In this document: in pieces, positions 25,222 through 33,414 of the stretch | Layout of the letters: every line of letters starts with the position of its first letter | Position numbering within the stretch: the stretch's first letter is position 1 | Assembly (NCBI RefSeq): GCF_015234585.1 | Contig: NZ_JADFCM010000008.1 | Span: forward strand, 558,001-622,000 | Length of the DNA stretch: 64,000 bases | DNA from: Pseudalkalibacillus hwajinpoensis | GTDB lineage: Bacteria > Bacillota > Bacilli > Bacillales > Guptibacillaceae | Direction of reading: 5' to 3' | Program-made: the position numbers and the translations under genes | The notes under the pieces: generated by a model | What the model was told of the DNA's origin: nothing | Database searches by the model: none | Seen by the model: the letters and a program-made list of their open reading frames with translations, nothing else

Positions 25222-25410
25222 ATGATGGGAATCGGATTAACTATAGTCATGTTTATTGTCAGTCTGTTTATTCTATATGTCGTAATCGAATCAGCCGTTA
25301 GAAGAGGGATTAATAGTTCCGTTATTGGTAAGTATGTCGAGGAAAAGCATGGAATGAAAGAAGAGCATAAACCTTCTTTTTTAGATCATGATCTGGATAG
25401 TGATGAGTGA
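25222..25410 (+). CDS. Small membrane protein
   Basis: 62 residues from the ATG at 25222, preceded by GGGAGGT; an in-frame ATG at 25195 overlaps that site. One N-terminal helix (about 3-25), then a polar tail ending in acidic residues (LDHDLDSDE). No family recognised. It converges on cadA with a shared terminator. Confidence 0.6.
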   Translation: MMGIGLTIVMFIVSLFILYVVIESAVRRGINSSVIGKYVEEKHGMKEEHKPSFLDHDLDSDE

Positions 25411-25457
25411 GAGTTCGTTCAGAAAGTAGAAGTAAGCAAAACAATAGCACAAAGGAA

Positions 25458-25499
25458 AAAGGAGGTGTTTCTCTCGATGAGAAACACCTCCTTTCTACT
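25458..25499. terminator. Bidirectional terminator between a small gene and cadA
   Basis: AAAGGAGGTGTTTCTC, loop TCGAT, GAGAAACACCTCCTTT, with a T-run on the minus strand side (TTTTTCC). It nearly touches the cadA stop at 25499. Confidence 0.85.
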
Positions 25500-28039
25500 T
25501 AATGCTTAAATTTCAATAATCTGAGTGCATTTAAGATAACGATTAAGGCTGCGCCGGTATCGCTTAATACAGCAATCCAAAGTGTGAGCCAGCCAGGGAA
25601 GATGAGGGCAAGCGCGATCACTTTAATAATGATCGAGAACCAGATGTTTTGTTTAATAATTCTTAATGCTTTTTGGCTTAACTTCATTGTATGTGGAAGT
25701 TGATCAAGGTTATCAGCCATAAGAATAATATCGGCTGTCTCCATCGCTGTGTCAGTTCCAGCGCCACCCATCGCAATCCCTAGGTCGGCAGTTGCGAGTG
25801 CAGGAGCGTCATTGATACCATCTCCAACCATAGCTACCTTGTACCCTTCTTGTTGTAGCTTCTTAATGGCGTCTACTTTATCTTCAGGAAATAGCTCCGC
25901 AAAATAACGATTCACAATTGCTTCTGAAGCAATTGTTTTGGCCGTTCCTTCATTATCTCCTGTTAGCATGACCGTTTGTTTGATGCCGTTTTGTTGTAAT
26001 GCGTGTAAAGCCACGGCAGATGTATTTCGGATTGTATCAGAGACGGCAATCGTCCCAAGAATTCCTTGGTGTGTTCCGATAATGACGACGGTTTTACCGT
26101 TACGCTGCATTTCTTGCACATCTTTTTCTATATCTGTTAAAGGAACAGATAGTTCATCGAATAATTTTGGATTCCCAGCGTAATAGATCGTGCCATTGAT
26201 TGTGGCTTGAACGCCTTTTCCGACGATCGTTCGAAACAACTCACCATGCTGTGGTTGTATGCCTTTATTGTTTGCATAGTTTACAATCGATTTTGCAATC
26301 GGGTGAGTGGAATGATTTTCTAATGTTAAGGCAATGGATAGTAATTCTTGTTCTGATCCGTTTGACGCCTTAATGTCAGATACTTTCGGTTTACCTTCTG
26401 TTAATGTTCCTGTTTTATCAAATGCAACAGCGGTGATCGCACCTGCTTTTTCTAAAAACGTACCGCCTTTAATTAACACGCCGTTCTTAGCAGCATTTCC
26501 AATTGCTGACACGATCGCAACAGGTGTTGAAATAACGAGTGCACATGGACAAGCGATAACGAGTAATTCAAGCCCTCGATAAAACCATTCTCCCCATGTT
26601 CCAATGCTGAGTAATGGTGGTAAAACCATTACGACTAAGGCGAGCACGAACACGATCGGTGTATAAATTGCTGCGAATTTATCGATGAAGGCTTCTGTTG
26701 GCGCTTTCTGTTCCTGTGCTTCTTCAACGAGATGAATAATTTTGGCGATCGTCGTATCGTCAGCTAACTTCGTAACTTTAATCTCAAGAGAGCCGTGTTC
26801 ATTAATGGATCCAGCATAGACGGTATCGCCGATTCCTTTATCAACAGGAATTGATTCACCTGTAATCGGAGCCTGATTTACGCTCGATTCTCCTTGAATG
26901 ATTTTCCCGTCCAATGGTAGTTTATCACCTGGTTTAACGACGATAGTTTCACCAACAGTAATACGCTCTACAGGTTTCTTCACCATTTCTGAACCAGCTT
27001 TAACCCAAGCTTCTGGAGGAGCTAGATCCATCAAGTTACGAATCGAATTTCTCGTTTGTTCAATGGATTTTGTTTGCAGGTAGTTTCCGATAGCAAACAG
27101 CCAAACCACGACAGCCCCTTCAAGCCATTCTCCGATTAACGCAGCGCCAATCGCAGCGGCAGACATGAGAACGTTCATGTCGAGTGAGCGACTTTTGATT
27201 GCATAGAAGGCACTTCTAACTGGTTTAATTCCACTGATCACAATCGCAATGGCGTATAAAATGATTGAGACGATTGAAGGGATGATCGTAAAGGAACTTA
27301 TGAACCCTAGCGCTATTAAACTACCAGAAACGATCACTGAAGCATTTTCATTTTTCTTCTTAGGCTGTGTTGGTTTTTTAGTATCTGGAACCGCTTTGAA
27401 TCCAATTTTGGAAACTTCTTTCATAATGCTTTCCTCATGAGTAGAAGCGTCAATCTTCATTTTCCCCGTGGAAAAATTAACGCTCACATCATTAACGGTT
27501 GGCAAGGTGTTAAGGTGATTTTCGATACTTTTGGCACAGCTGCCGCAGTCCATTCCTTCAATATGAAAAGTTCTATAATTCTTTTTCTGATTGATCAGTT
27601 CAACGGAATACCCGAGTTTTTTGATCTCTGCCTCAACCGGAGTAAAGGCATCTACAGAACTTGCGGCTACTTGCAGTTTTGCTGTACTGTAATTGACCTT
27701 TACCTCAGTTAAATTCTTTAATTTACTTAACGTTTTTTCAATGGTTTTCGCACAGGCAGGGCAATCCATTCCATGAACTTGATAAGTCTTTTTCTCATCA
27801 GAAGTTTCGGGGGAATGAGCGTCTGTTTTCTCTAGAGTCTGTTGTTCGCTACTGCAACAGCTTGTTTTTTCTGACTTGGTGTCTTCAGTTACATCAGTGT
27901 TACTACTGCAACACTGATCCGCTTCTTGCTTGTATTCATTTTGAAGAGCAGAACTGCAACAGCTTGTTTTTTCGATAGAAGAATCACTGCTACATTCGTT
28001 TTTTTCTTCATTTTTATTGTTACAACATTTATCTGCCAA
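25499..28039 (-). CDS. cadA: Cd(II)/Zn(II)/Pb(II)-exporting P-type ATPase with Cys-rich N-terminal extension
   Basis: 846 residues, longer than the usual 700-730. Two HMA domains begin at about residues 84 and 156, with metal motifs GMDCPAC (90-96) and GMDCGSC. The ATPase core has CPC in ACPCALV, DKTGTLTEGKP with the phosphorylated Asp, and GDGINDAPAL. Ahead of the HMAs lies an 80-residue extension with Cys pairs at 5-6, 27-28, 43-44 and 61-62 plus Cys16, in a KTSCCSS-like repeated context. It pumps soft divalent metals out of the cell. The sensor gene lies 11 bases upstream on the same strand, so they form one operon. Confidence 0.94.
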   Translation of the reverse strand: MADKCCNNKNEEKNECSSDSSIEKTSCCSSALQNEYKQEADQCCSSNTDVTEDTKSEKTSCCSSEQQTLEKTDAHSPETSDEKKTYQVHGMDCPACAKTIEKTLSKLKNLTEVKVNYSTAKLQVAASSVDAFTPVEAEIKKLGYSVELINQKKNYRTFHIEGMDCGSCAKSIENHLNTLPTVNDVSVNFSTGKMKIDASTHEESIMKEVSKIGFKAVPDTKKPTQPKKKNENASVIVSGSLIALGFISSFTIIPSIVSIILYAIAIVISGIKPVRSAFYAIKSRSLDMNVLMSAAAIGAALIGEWLEGAVVVWLFAIGNYLQTKSIEQTRNSIRNLMDLAPPEAWVKAGSEMVKKPVERITVGETIVVKPGDKLPLDGKIIQGESSVNQAPITGESIPVDKGIGDTVYAGSINEHGSLEIKVTKLADDTTIAKIIHLVEEAQEQKAPTEAFIDKFAAIYTPIVFVLALVVMVLPPLLSIGTWGEWFYRGLELLVIACPCALVISTPVAIVSAIGNAAKNGVLIKGGTFLEKAGAITAVAFDKTGTLTEGKPKVSDIKASNGSEQELLSIALTLENHSTHPIAKSIVNYANNKGIQPQHGELFRTIVGKGVQATINGTIYYAGNPKLFDELSVPLTDIEKDVQEMQRNGKTVVIIGTHQGILGTIAVSDTIRNTSAVALHALQQNGIKQTVMLTGDNEGTAKTIASEAIVNRYFAELFPEDKVDAIKKLQQEGYKVAMVGDGINDAPALATADLGIAMGGAGTDTAMETADIILMADNLDQLPHTMKLSQKALRIIKQNIWFSIIIKVIALALIFPGWLTLWIAVLSDTGAALIVILNALRLLKFKH

Positions 28040-28050
28040 AGAAAGTCCTC

Positions 28051-28371
28051 CTAATCAACGTGACGTTCACAGCAAGCTACATCATTTTCAACATCATCTA
28101 GTATGAGATCGAACATAGTGAGTAGATCTCGAATTTGTTGGTTTCTTAAACTGTAGTAGCAATACTTTCCTTCATTTCGACCTACTATAATCCCGCAACC
28201 TTTCAAACAAGCAAGATGCTGTGAAATGTTTGACTGGTTTCCATTTACTTCTTGAACAATCTCAGAAACGGTTTTTTCAACATCCTTTATGCTCTCAAGA
28301 ATTTGAATTCGTGTTTTATTAGAAAACCCGTGAATAAGCTTTACTTTCATATCAATATCAACAATTTGCAT
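28051..28371 (-). CDS. ArsR-family metal sensor, CmtR-like
   Basis: 106 residues with an ArsR winged helix (NQSNISQHLACLKGCGIIVGRNEGKYCYYSL). Cys55 and Cys59 sit in the recognition helix as in CmtR, and Cys100/Cys101 near the C-terminus could complete a Cd(II)/Pb(II) site. The N-terminal Cys of CadC proteins is absent, so it is a different sensor type from staphylococcal CadC. GGAGGG precedes the ATG. Two dyads in the promoter region are its likely operators, and metal binding should release them to express cadA. Confidence 0.88.
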   Translation of the reverse strand: MQIVDIDMKVKLIHGFSNKTRIQILESIKDVEKTVSEIVQEVNGNQSNISQHLACLKGCGIIVGRNEGKYCYYSLRNQQIRDLLTMFDLILDDVENDVACCERHVD

Positions 28372-28385
28372 ATGTGCCCTCCTGA

Positions 28386-28407
28386 CATATTAGTAAAAAC
28401 GAATATG
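28386..28407. promoter_or_regulatory. ArsR-family operator, proximal
   Basis: CATATTAG-TAAAAA-CGAATATG, a near-perfect dyad of the same half-site as the distal copy, 15 bases before the sensor's start codon. Confidence 0.75.
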
Positions 28408-28419
28408 TATGTTCTCTAT

Positions 28420-28441
28420 CATATTAGCAATCTCTAATATG
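28420..28441. promoter_or_regulatory. ArsR-family operator, distal
   Basis: CATATTAG-CAATCT-CTAATATG is a perfect 8-6-8 dyad. On the minus strand a TTGCTA box overlaps it and a CATATT box lies 17 bases further on, between the two operators, so both flank the promoter. Confidence 0.8.
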
Positions 28442-28619
28442 TGTGTCAAACTAGTGTGAATTTTTTCGAAGTTAGACAGTGAAGGTGCAATAGGTGATGT
28501 CTATATGAAATAAGAGATTGAGATATTTGTATGATTTTGGAATAATTAAAAATGGAAGTCATTGCGAGGTAAAATGACATTTCATAAAAAGATGATAGTG
28601 TGAAGGAGTCATATGACCG

Positions 28620-29714
28620 ATGAGGTTGCTTACATCAAAAAAGGTGGCAGAGTTTGAACTTATTCAACAGGCTTTAATCAATGAAGGCTTACCAAAGTTA
28701 TCAGATGACGCAAGAATCAAGAGGTTAGGAGAAGGTGCCTGGCACTGTGCGTATTTGATTGAGCGGGAGGGGCTTGTTCTTCGCATACCGAAGAAAATAG
28801 CTTACGAGCGAGAGGTGATTTTCAATCGTAAGGAGTTAATAGCGGAGTATGCTGCGACAAAAGCTTTTTACGCGCACGCCAATAAAGCAAAGAACGACAT
28901 TTGCCCTAACTATTTTAAGTACAGCGTTAATGAAGAATTAACGTACACGCTTGAAACTTATGTAGGAAAATCAATTGATCTTAGCACCCAGACGATAGAA
29001 GATTCGAAAAGATATGGAAGAGAGCTAGGAGAGTTCTACCTTGCTCTTGAATCATTCACTCCACCATTTAATGGAATCGGATATTTGCATCTTGACGAAA
29101 AAGAAGAATTAACAGGCGCGTATGATCTAACTGTAAGTGAATTTCTACTTGAAGAAACAGAAGAATATTGCGAGGAGTTACATACGCTGATCGCAAGTCC
29201 CTATCAATTTGATAAAGAGAAAGTAAAGGAAAACGGGGGAGCGTTTATTTCTAATCGCTCGATTGATCGCGAATCTATTATTCTCACAAATCAAGATGCT
29301 TCACCAGAGAATCTCATTTTCACGAAAAGTGGAGTTAAAGTGATTGATCCTTATCCTCTTCTAGCTACTGGAACGTCACTTGCAGCTAATTATGTTTTCA
29401 ACTATGAGACGTTATTTCCTACGTTTTATAACACAGAAAGGTATCGGAAAGGGAATTACCATCAACATGTTTCAAAGCTAATTGCGAATGCAGAAGGGTT
29501 TAGGGAAGGGTATATCAGTAACTTGGACCAGAAGCATGAAGCCCTACATGTTGAGGTGTTTTTAAAACTTCTGACAATGACGCATGATCATCTTCTTTTG
29601 CTGCAGAAAGAATCTCTCACTCGTGAAGAAGTGATTCGTTATGGGACGAAGAGGCAAGTGGAGGAACGATTCTTGCTTTATTTGAAGGAGCTTGAGAAAT
29701 ATCCTTACTTATAG
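28620..29714 (+). CDS. APH/choline-kinase-like phosphotransferase
   Basis: 364 residues with the kinase fold of aminoglycoside phosphotransferases: a glycine loop region RLGEGAWHCAYLIEREGLVLRIPK-type sequence with the ATP-site Lys, a Glu-containing helix, then TNQDASPENLIF (catalytic loop, Asp in NQDASPEN) and KVIDPYPLL (metal-binding Asp). AAGGAG lies about ten bases upstream; a nearer ATG at 28611 stops after 15 codons. The substrate is unknown; sugar, choline-like molecules or antibiotics are all possible. A strong terminator follows. Confidence 0.75.
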   Translation: MRLLTSKKVAEFELIQQALINEGLPKLSDDARIKRLGEGAWHCAYLIEREGLVLRIPKKIAYEREVIFNRKELIAEYAATKAFYAHANKAKNDICPNYFKYSVNEELTYTLETYVGKSIDLSTQTIEDSKRYGRELGEFYLALESFTPPFNGIGYLHLDEKEELTGAYDLTVSEFLLEETEEYCEELHTLIASPYQFDKEKVKENGGAFISNRSIDRESIILTNQDASPENLIFTKSGVKVIDPYPLLATGTSLAANYVFNYETLFPTFYNTERYRKGNYHQHVSKLIANAEGFREGYISNLDQKHEALHVEVFLKLLTMTHDHLLLLQKESLTREEVIRYGTKRQVEERFLLYLKELEKYPYL

Positions 29715-29730
29715 GTGAGTTAATCAAAAG

Positions 29731-29770
29731 AGGTCAGACGATTCATTAGATGAATCGTCTGACCTTTTTG
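29731..29770 (+). terminator. Intrinsic terminator
   Basis: AGGTCAGACGATTCAT, loop TAG, ATGAATCGTCTGACCT, then TTTTT: 16 perfect base pairs. Confidence 0.92.
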
Positions 29771-29779
29771 ATTGAATGG

Positions 29780-29881
29780 TTATTTCGATTTCTCTTCGTT
29801 CTCATCCATGTTCCATGAATATCCCGATTTTCCCATATAGTAGAGAAAACCAGCAGACGATAGGATCGTTAGAATCGCCAT
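29780..29881 (-). CDS. Possible 33-residue membrane peptide
   Basis: On the minus strand, after the stop of the lipoprotein gene at 29921, AAAGGAGGG is followed by an open frame that includes MAILTILSSAGFLYYMGKSG and an acidic tail. The only ATG (29881) lies about 19 bases from the SD core; the codon at ideal distance is ATC, so translation may use a rare start. One hydrophobic helix is clear. Confidence 0.4.
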   Translation of the reverse strand: MAILTILSSAGFLYYMGKSGYSWNMDENEEKSK

Positions 29882-29920
29882 GATAAGTCCGATAAAGAGC
29901 CCTCCTTTGAATAATGGTCC

Positions 29921-30454
29921 TTAATTTCTTTGTGCAATAATCGAGTTTGCGATTTCTACCATATCTTCCTTCGTGAATGGAGATTCTTCCCCTGATGGCG
30001 TGAATCCAGTCACTTTGTATAGAGCATTTTCGTTTTTACTTAGCCACGTAATCGTTAAGAGGTGACCCTCTTCAGCTTCGGTGTATGCGCCACTTACATC
30101 TTGATCAAGTTCCTCGTTCGTTTCCCCAATAGAGGCATCGATTCCCTTTTGATCCTTGATCATAACGTTTAGGCGTTTATCATCTTCTCCATAATAAAAA
30201 TCCATTCCATATGGCTCTAATTCCGTTTCGGCTACAGCTTCCACATCATTTACTTCTAATGGGATTTTCTCCATATTAGGTACGGTAATTTCGCTTCTAG
30301 AATCTTCAGGAAGTTTCTCCACTTCAGTCTTAACCTCAGGGTAATTCTCTTGAAGGGAGTCTAGATGATTTTCAGTAGACCCTTCTTCCTGTCCACCGCA
30401 GGCTGCGAGGATAAGTATTAATCCGAATAGAACTGATGCTAATTTCAATTTCAT
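29921..30454 (-). CDS. Lipoprotein of unknown function
   Basis: 177 residues with a lipoprotein signal and lipobox ILAAC. The mature part is acidic with beta-like segments, including a VPNMEKIPLEV stretch and FYYGEDDKRLNVMI. GGAGGG precedes the start. It is probably anchored outside the membrane. No family recognised. The small frame at 29780-29881 follows it and may be cotranscribed. Confidence 0.8.
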   Translation of the reverse strand: MKLKLASVLFGLILILAACGGQEEGSTENHLDSLQENYPEVKTEVEKLPEDSRSEITVPNMEKIPLEVNDVEAVAETELEPYGMDFYYGEDDKRLNVMIKDQKGIDASIGETNEELDQDVSGAYTEAEEGHLLTITWLSKNENALYKVTGFTPSGEESPFTKEDMVEIANSIIAQRN

Positions 30455-30577
30455 ATGTATCCCTCCTATTCTGTACTACGAAATACGCTGGGAAAAGTTT
30501 CAGATTAATGCCATTTGTTAGGTTTAATGGTATTAAATTGGGATTTTTATAAATAGAAGAAAAGATCTCTTCACTAC

Positions 30578-30616
30578 AAAAACCTCGCTCATCTTTTCAT
30601 GATAGCGAGGTTTTTT
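30578..30616. terminator. Intrinsic terminator
   Basis: AAAACCTCGCT, 14-base loop, AGCGAGGTTTTTT. It has T-runs on both strands, and lies just downstream of the minus-strand gene ending at 30641. Confidence 0.85.
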
Positions 30617-30640
30617 AGTACACATTAGTCTCTTATTCTT

Positions 30641-30991
30641 TTAAGCCAATAAACGCTCATAAATAACTTCTTTCGTCTCTAAGTCGATAGCGTCTACTTT
30701 AATTTTCACTACCTGGTTATCATCATTCTTCTTAGCACCCCAAAGACGTATGTAGTTGTTACTATTATGATCCAGGAAATTCACCTGAACAGTTCTAACA
30801 TCCCCGATTTCTACTTGTTTGTCCTCAATCCAACACTCTTGAAATACCATTGTTTCTTTCGGTTGGCTTAATAGGTAGTCATGCATGAACTTCTCAAACT
30901 CAGGAAAATTCATCTTTTGATCCTCAATACAAACCTTGTTAAATTCATCGCGATCCGTAATATGGTAATTTGCTTTTGATTCGTTATTCAT
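30641..30991 (-). CDS. Hypothetical soluble protein
   Basis: 116 residues; GGAGGAATT precedes the ATG. Acidic, no signal or membrane segment. The second half looks like a small beta-sheet (VRTVQVNFLDHNSNNYIRLW, then KIKVDAIDLETKEVIYERL). It resembles ligand-binding or transcription-accessory small proteins but I cannot assign a family. It is monocistronic. Confidence 0.65.
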   Translation of the reverse strand: MNNESKANYHITDRDEFNKVCIEDQKMNFPEFEKFMHDYLLSQPKETMVFQECWIEDKQVEIGDVRTVQVNFLDHNSNNYIRLWGAKKNDDNQVVKIKVDAIDLETKEVIYERLLA

Positions 30992-31116
30992 TGTAATTCC
31001 TCCTCGTAAACACGGTTGATAGATAGTTATTTCCCCGAAAAAGATCTAGGTAAAACATCGAGAAAAAGGAAAGCTTCTGATCGGTTGGGAAGAGAAGATT
31101 ACATCCGGGTTTGCGA

Positions 31117-31506
31117 ATGTCAACCAGCGAAGCATATGTACAGTTGTGTTCATTAGTCGGTTAGAATAATATGAATTTTTCTGTGGCGGAAAAGGAGGTT
31201 CATCAATCTACTTATGCAACGGCGGTATCCTATGGAGATAAAGTTATTGGCATGGCTCGTATCGTTGGTGATGGAGTGATGTATTTTTATATTCAGGATT
31301 TCGTCGTTCACCCTCTGCATCAGGGAATGGGAGTAGGGAAACTGTTAATGAACCAGCTTTTCTACTATTTGAAGGAATATGCTCCTACGCAAGCCTTCAT
31401 CGGTCTTTTTGCAACAGAGGAGGGAAGTCACTTATATAAGCAGTTTGGCTTTGAACAACCGGGTGATATGAATGGAATGTTTCGCTTAACCCCTATTGAA
31501 TCATAA
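31117..31506 (+). pseudogene. GNAT acetyltransferase interrupted by an in-frame TAG
   Basis: The conserved acetyltransferase core is intact from 31171 (VIGMARIVGDGVMYFYIQDF, then VVHPLHQGMGVGKLLMN). Upstream, in the same frame, MSTSEAYVQLCSLVG, then TAG (31162-31164), then NNMNFSVAEKE reads like the normal N-terminus of this family, where a Trp usually follows the VG. A single change of TGG to TAG explains the stop. The ATG at 31171 has no ribosome-binding site, so a 111-residue product starting there would lack the first strand and is doubtful. Confidence 0.7.
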
Positions 31507-31619
31507 TGCGTCTGGAAGATGGCGGTGTCTTAGTTAAGAGGATATCGTCACTTTTTTATGGTAATATTTGAAACTATTTGGGATCTTCACACGTAAATAA
31601 ACAAAAGGGAGGAATGGAA

Positions 31620-31802
31620 ATGACAGCATTTATTGTAATATTACTCGTTATTGCATTTATCGCATCTGGCTTTTCAAAATCGTCGTCGACGCGACGTTCT
31701 CCAGGTGGAACGGATCATTCAAGCTATTATAGTGGTGGCCATCAAAGCTCCGGCTGCGATAGTTTCGGTGGAGATGGCGGAGGCTGTGGCGGTGGCGAGT
31801 AA
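31620..31802 (+). CDS. Small membrane protein with Gly/Ser/Cys-rich tail
   Basis: 60 residues from the ATG at 31620, with GGGAGG seven bases upstream; ATGs just before are too close to it. One helix (about 3-18), then a low-complexity tail with GGDGGGCGGG and two Cys. Tails of this type occur in YIPF-unrelated small Bacillus membrane proteins of unknown role. It precedes two more small membrane genes, forming a likely operon with them. Confidence 0.6.
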   Translation: MTAFIVILLVIAFIASGFSKSSSTRRSPGGTDHSSYYSGGHQSSGCDSFGGDGGGCGGGE

Positions 31803-31831
31803 TGCGGAAGAATAGTTGTTGAGGTGAGAGA

Positions 31832-32056
31832 ATGTTGAAAGGAATCAAACGTATATTGGCGCTCATAACGCTAGCTTTAGCGGTAGCTGCTTTCGTGAAG
31901 GGTAGTGTTGCAATGCTTGCCCCTATGCTCCTTTCTCTGGGTCTTTTTATGGCTGTTTTAGGGATTGAAGAGCGTGGAGAAAGGCGAAGAAAGAAAGCTG
32001 GAGTGATTTTTTTCATGTCTGCTCTGATTATTCTGACTTCTGTTTATATTCTTTAA
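31832..32056 (+). CDS. Small membrane protein (DUF3953-like)
   Basis: 74 residues with three hydrophobic segments and a central basic loop ERGERRRKK. GAGGTGAGAG precedes the ATG. The arrangement resembles DUF3953 proteins, by recollection. The stop (TAA at 32054-32056) lies 38 bases before the next start. Function unknown. Confidence 0.6.
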   Translation: MLKGIKRILALITLALAVAAFVKGSVAMLAPMLLSLGLFMAVLGIEERGERRRKKAGVIFFMSALIILTSVYIL

Positions 32057-32094
32057 TGATTTGCGAAAAGGTCATTTCAAAAGGAGGGATTGCC

Positions 32095-32448
32095 ATGAGT
32101 TCTCATTTTCGTGTAAAGCCTAGTAAAGTTAGTTCCATGATCGGAATGATTGCTGGCTTTCTTTTTGTAATTATCGGTATTGCATTTGTTTCGCAAATAG
32201 GCGCATTCGGTATTGTTTGGACTGTGTTTGCGATCTTTATCACGGGATACCATGCCCTGAATGTTTTTAGTAAAAATGGTGTTTCAACGTATCAAGCTGA
32301 TGTTGATCGTGACGATGATAAGGGTGCGTCTTCCGATCAAGACTACGAGTCGAAAATACGTCAGCTTCATCGTTTGAAGGAAGATCACATCATTACGGAC
32401 GAAGAGTACCAAAAAAAGAAAGCAGAACTCTTGAATCGTAAGTGGTAG
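32095..32448 (+). CDS. SHOCT-domain membrane protein
   Basis: 117 residues from the ATG at 32095, with AAAGGAGGG upstream. Two hydrophobic helices (about 20-55), then a linker and a C-terminal SHOCT motif (IRQLHRLKEDHIITDEEYQKKKAELL). SHOCT domains are short oligomerisation or interaction modules. It closes the group of three small membrane genes. Confidence 0.78.
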   Translation: MSSHFRVKPSKVSSMIGMIAGFLFVIIGIAFVSQIGAFGIVWTVFAIFITGYHALNVFSKNGVSTYQADVDRDDDKGASSDQDYESKIRQLHRLKEDHIITDEEYQKKKAELLNRKW

Positions 32449-32515
32449 AATAAGAGTAGCGAATTAAATACATAAGAGACATGAAGGTTGCTTGCCATGT
32501 TGAAAGGAGCACCAT

Positions 32516-33037
32516 GTGAAGACAGAGATCATAAAGTTAACGAAACCAACTGCTCAATTTGTTGAAGTGCTGAATCGATGGGAAAATGATCGAGAATTGA
32601 TTCCGCTGATTCGCCCGAATAAAAGCAGGGAGGAATTAGAGCGGCGCGAGACGATCACTCTTGAGGGAGTAAGGGAGCGTCTTACGTATCAGCAAATATT
32701 CCAGATCTTTGTGAATCATGAGATGATCGGAGAAATGAATTACATGGTGGATCCTCCTCACCTTTTCAAGCAAGAACCAGGAACGGCGTGGATTGGCATT
32801 ACGATTGGCGAACCTGAAGGAAGAGGAAAGGGGATTGGCTATGCAGCGATCCAACATTTAGAAGAGCAAATTTACCAGCAGGGTTTTAATCGGATTGAAT
32901 TAGGCGTGTTCGAATTCAATACGAACGCGCAAAAGCTCTATCGAAAGCTTGGGTACGAAGAGATTGGTAGATTAGAAGATTTCACTTACTGGCAAGGGAA
33001 AATGTGGTCAGATATTCGAATGGAAAAATATTTGTAA
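32516..33037 (+). CDS. GNAT family N-acetyltransferase
   Basis: 173 residues from a GTG, with AAAGGAG upstream. It has acetyl-CoA motif A as GRGKGIGYAAIQHL and motif B as ELGVFEFNTNAQKLYRKLGYEEIGR, typical of the RimJ/RimL-like or spermidine-type branch of GNATs. Complete. The acceptor substrate is unknown. A terminator follows two bases after the stop. Confidence 0.88.
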   Translation: MKTEIIKLTKPTAQFVEVLNRWENDRELIPLIRPNKSREELERRETITLEGVRERLTYQQIFQIFVNHEMIGEMNYMVDPPHLFKQEPGTAWIGITIGEPEGRGKGIGYAAIQHLEEQIYQQGFNRIELGVFEFNTNAQKLYRKLGYEEIGRLEDFTYWQGKMWSDIRMEKYL

Positions 33038-33038
33038 G

Positions 33039-33071
33039 AAAGCGCCGATCCAACCGTGATCGGCGCTTTTA
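33039..33071 (+). terminator. Intrinsic terminator
   Basis: AAGCGCCGATC, loop CAACCGT, GATCGGCGCTT, then TT. It ends the GNAT transcript. Confidence 0.88.
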
Positions 33072-33086
33072 TGATTCGCTGTGGCG

Positions 33087-33110
33087 GGGGCCAGGTACGT
33101 ACCTGACCCC
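33087..33110. repeat. Inverted repeat (GGGGCCAGGTAC|GTACCTGACCCC)
   Basis: A 12-base dyad without loop and with one mismatch. It lies between convergent genes, 16 bases after the terminator. Confidence 0.88.
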
Positions 33111-33117
33111 GTCCTGC

Positions 33118-33414
33118 TTATAATATAACCACACCAATGATGATAAACGCTATAGAAAGAAATTTTCTTCTTGTGGCTTTTTCGTTGAATAAAATGAGGC
33201 CGGCAATGGTTGTGCCGGCGATAGAACCGCCGGACCAGATCGCGTAGGCCAGGCCAATTTCAATGGATTGCACAGAAAGAGTGAGAAAGTAGATGCATAG
33301 CCCGAATAAAACAAATGAGGATATGCCTGGAATTTTGCGTGTGAATCCAGCTGATAGCTTCACGGTAATACTACCTATTATGGAAAAGGCGAGAGCTAAA
33401 ATTAAAAAAATCAT
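33118..33414 (-). CDS. SMR family subunit lacking the conserved Glu
   Basis: 98 residues, four helices, with the SMR signature AIWSGGSIAG and a first helix ending in VKLSAGF. The membrane Glu that binds drug and proton in EmrE (Glu14) is Ser here (AFSIIGS). It overlaps the partner gene by four bases and should form a heterodimer with it, as EbrA/EbrB and YkkC/YkkD do. In those pairs both subunits usually keep the Glu, so this is unusual. Start follows the partner's stop within ATGA. Confidence 0.82.
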   Translation of the reverse strand: MIFLILALAFSIIGSITVKLSAGFTRKIPGISSFVLFGLCIYFLTLSVQSIEIGLAYAIWSGGSIAGTTIAGLILFNEKATRRKFLSIAFIIIGVVIL

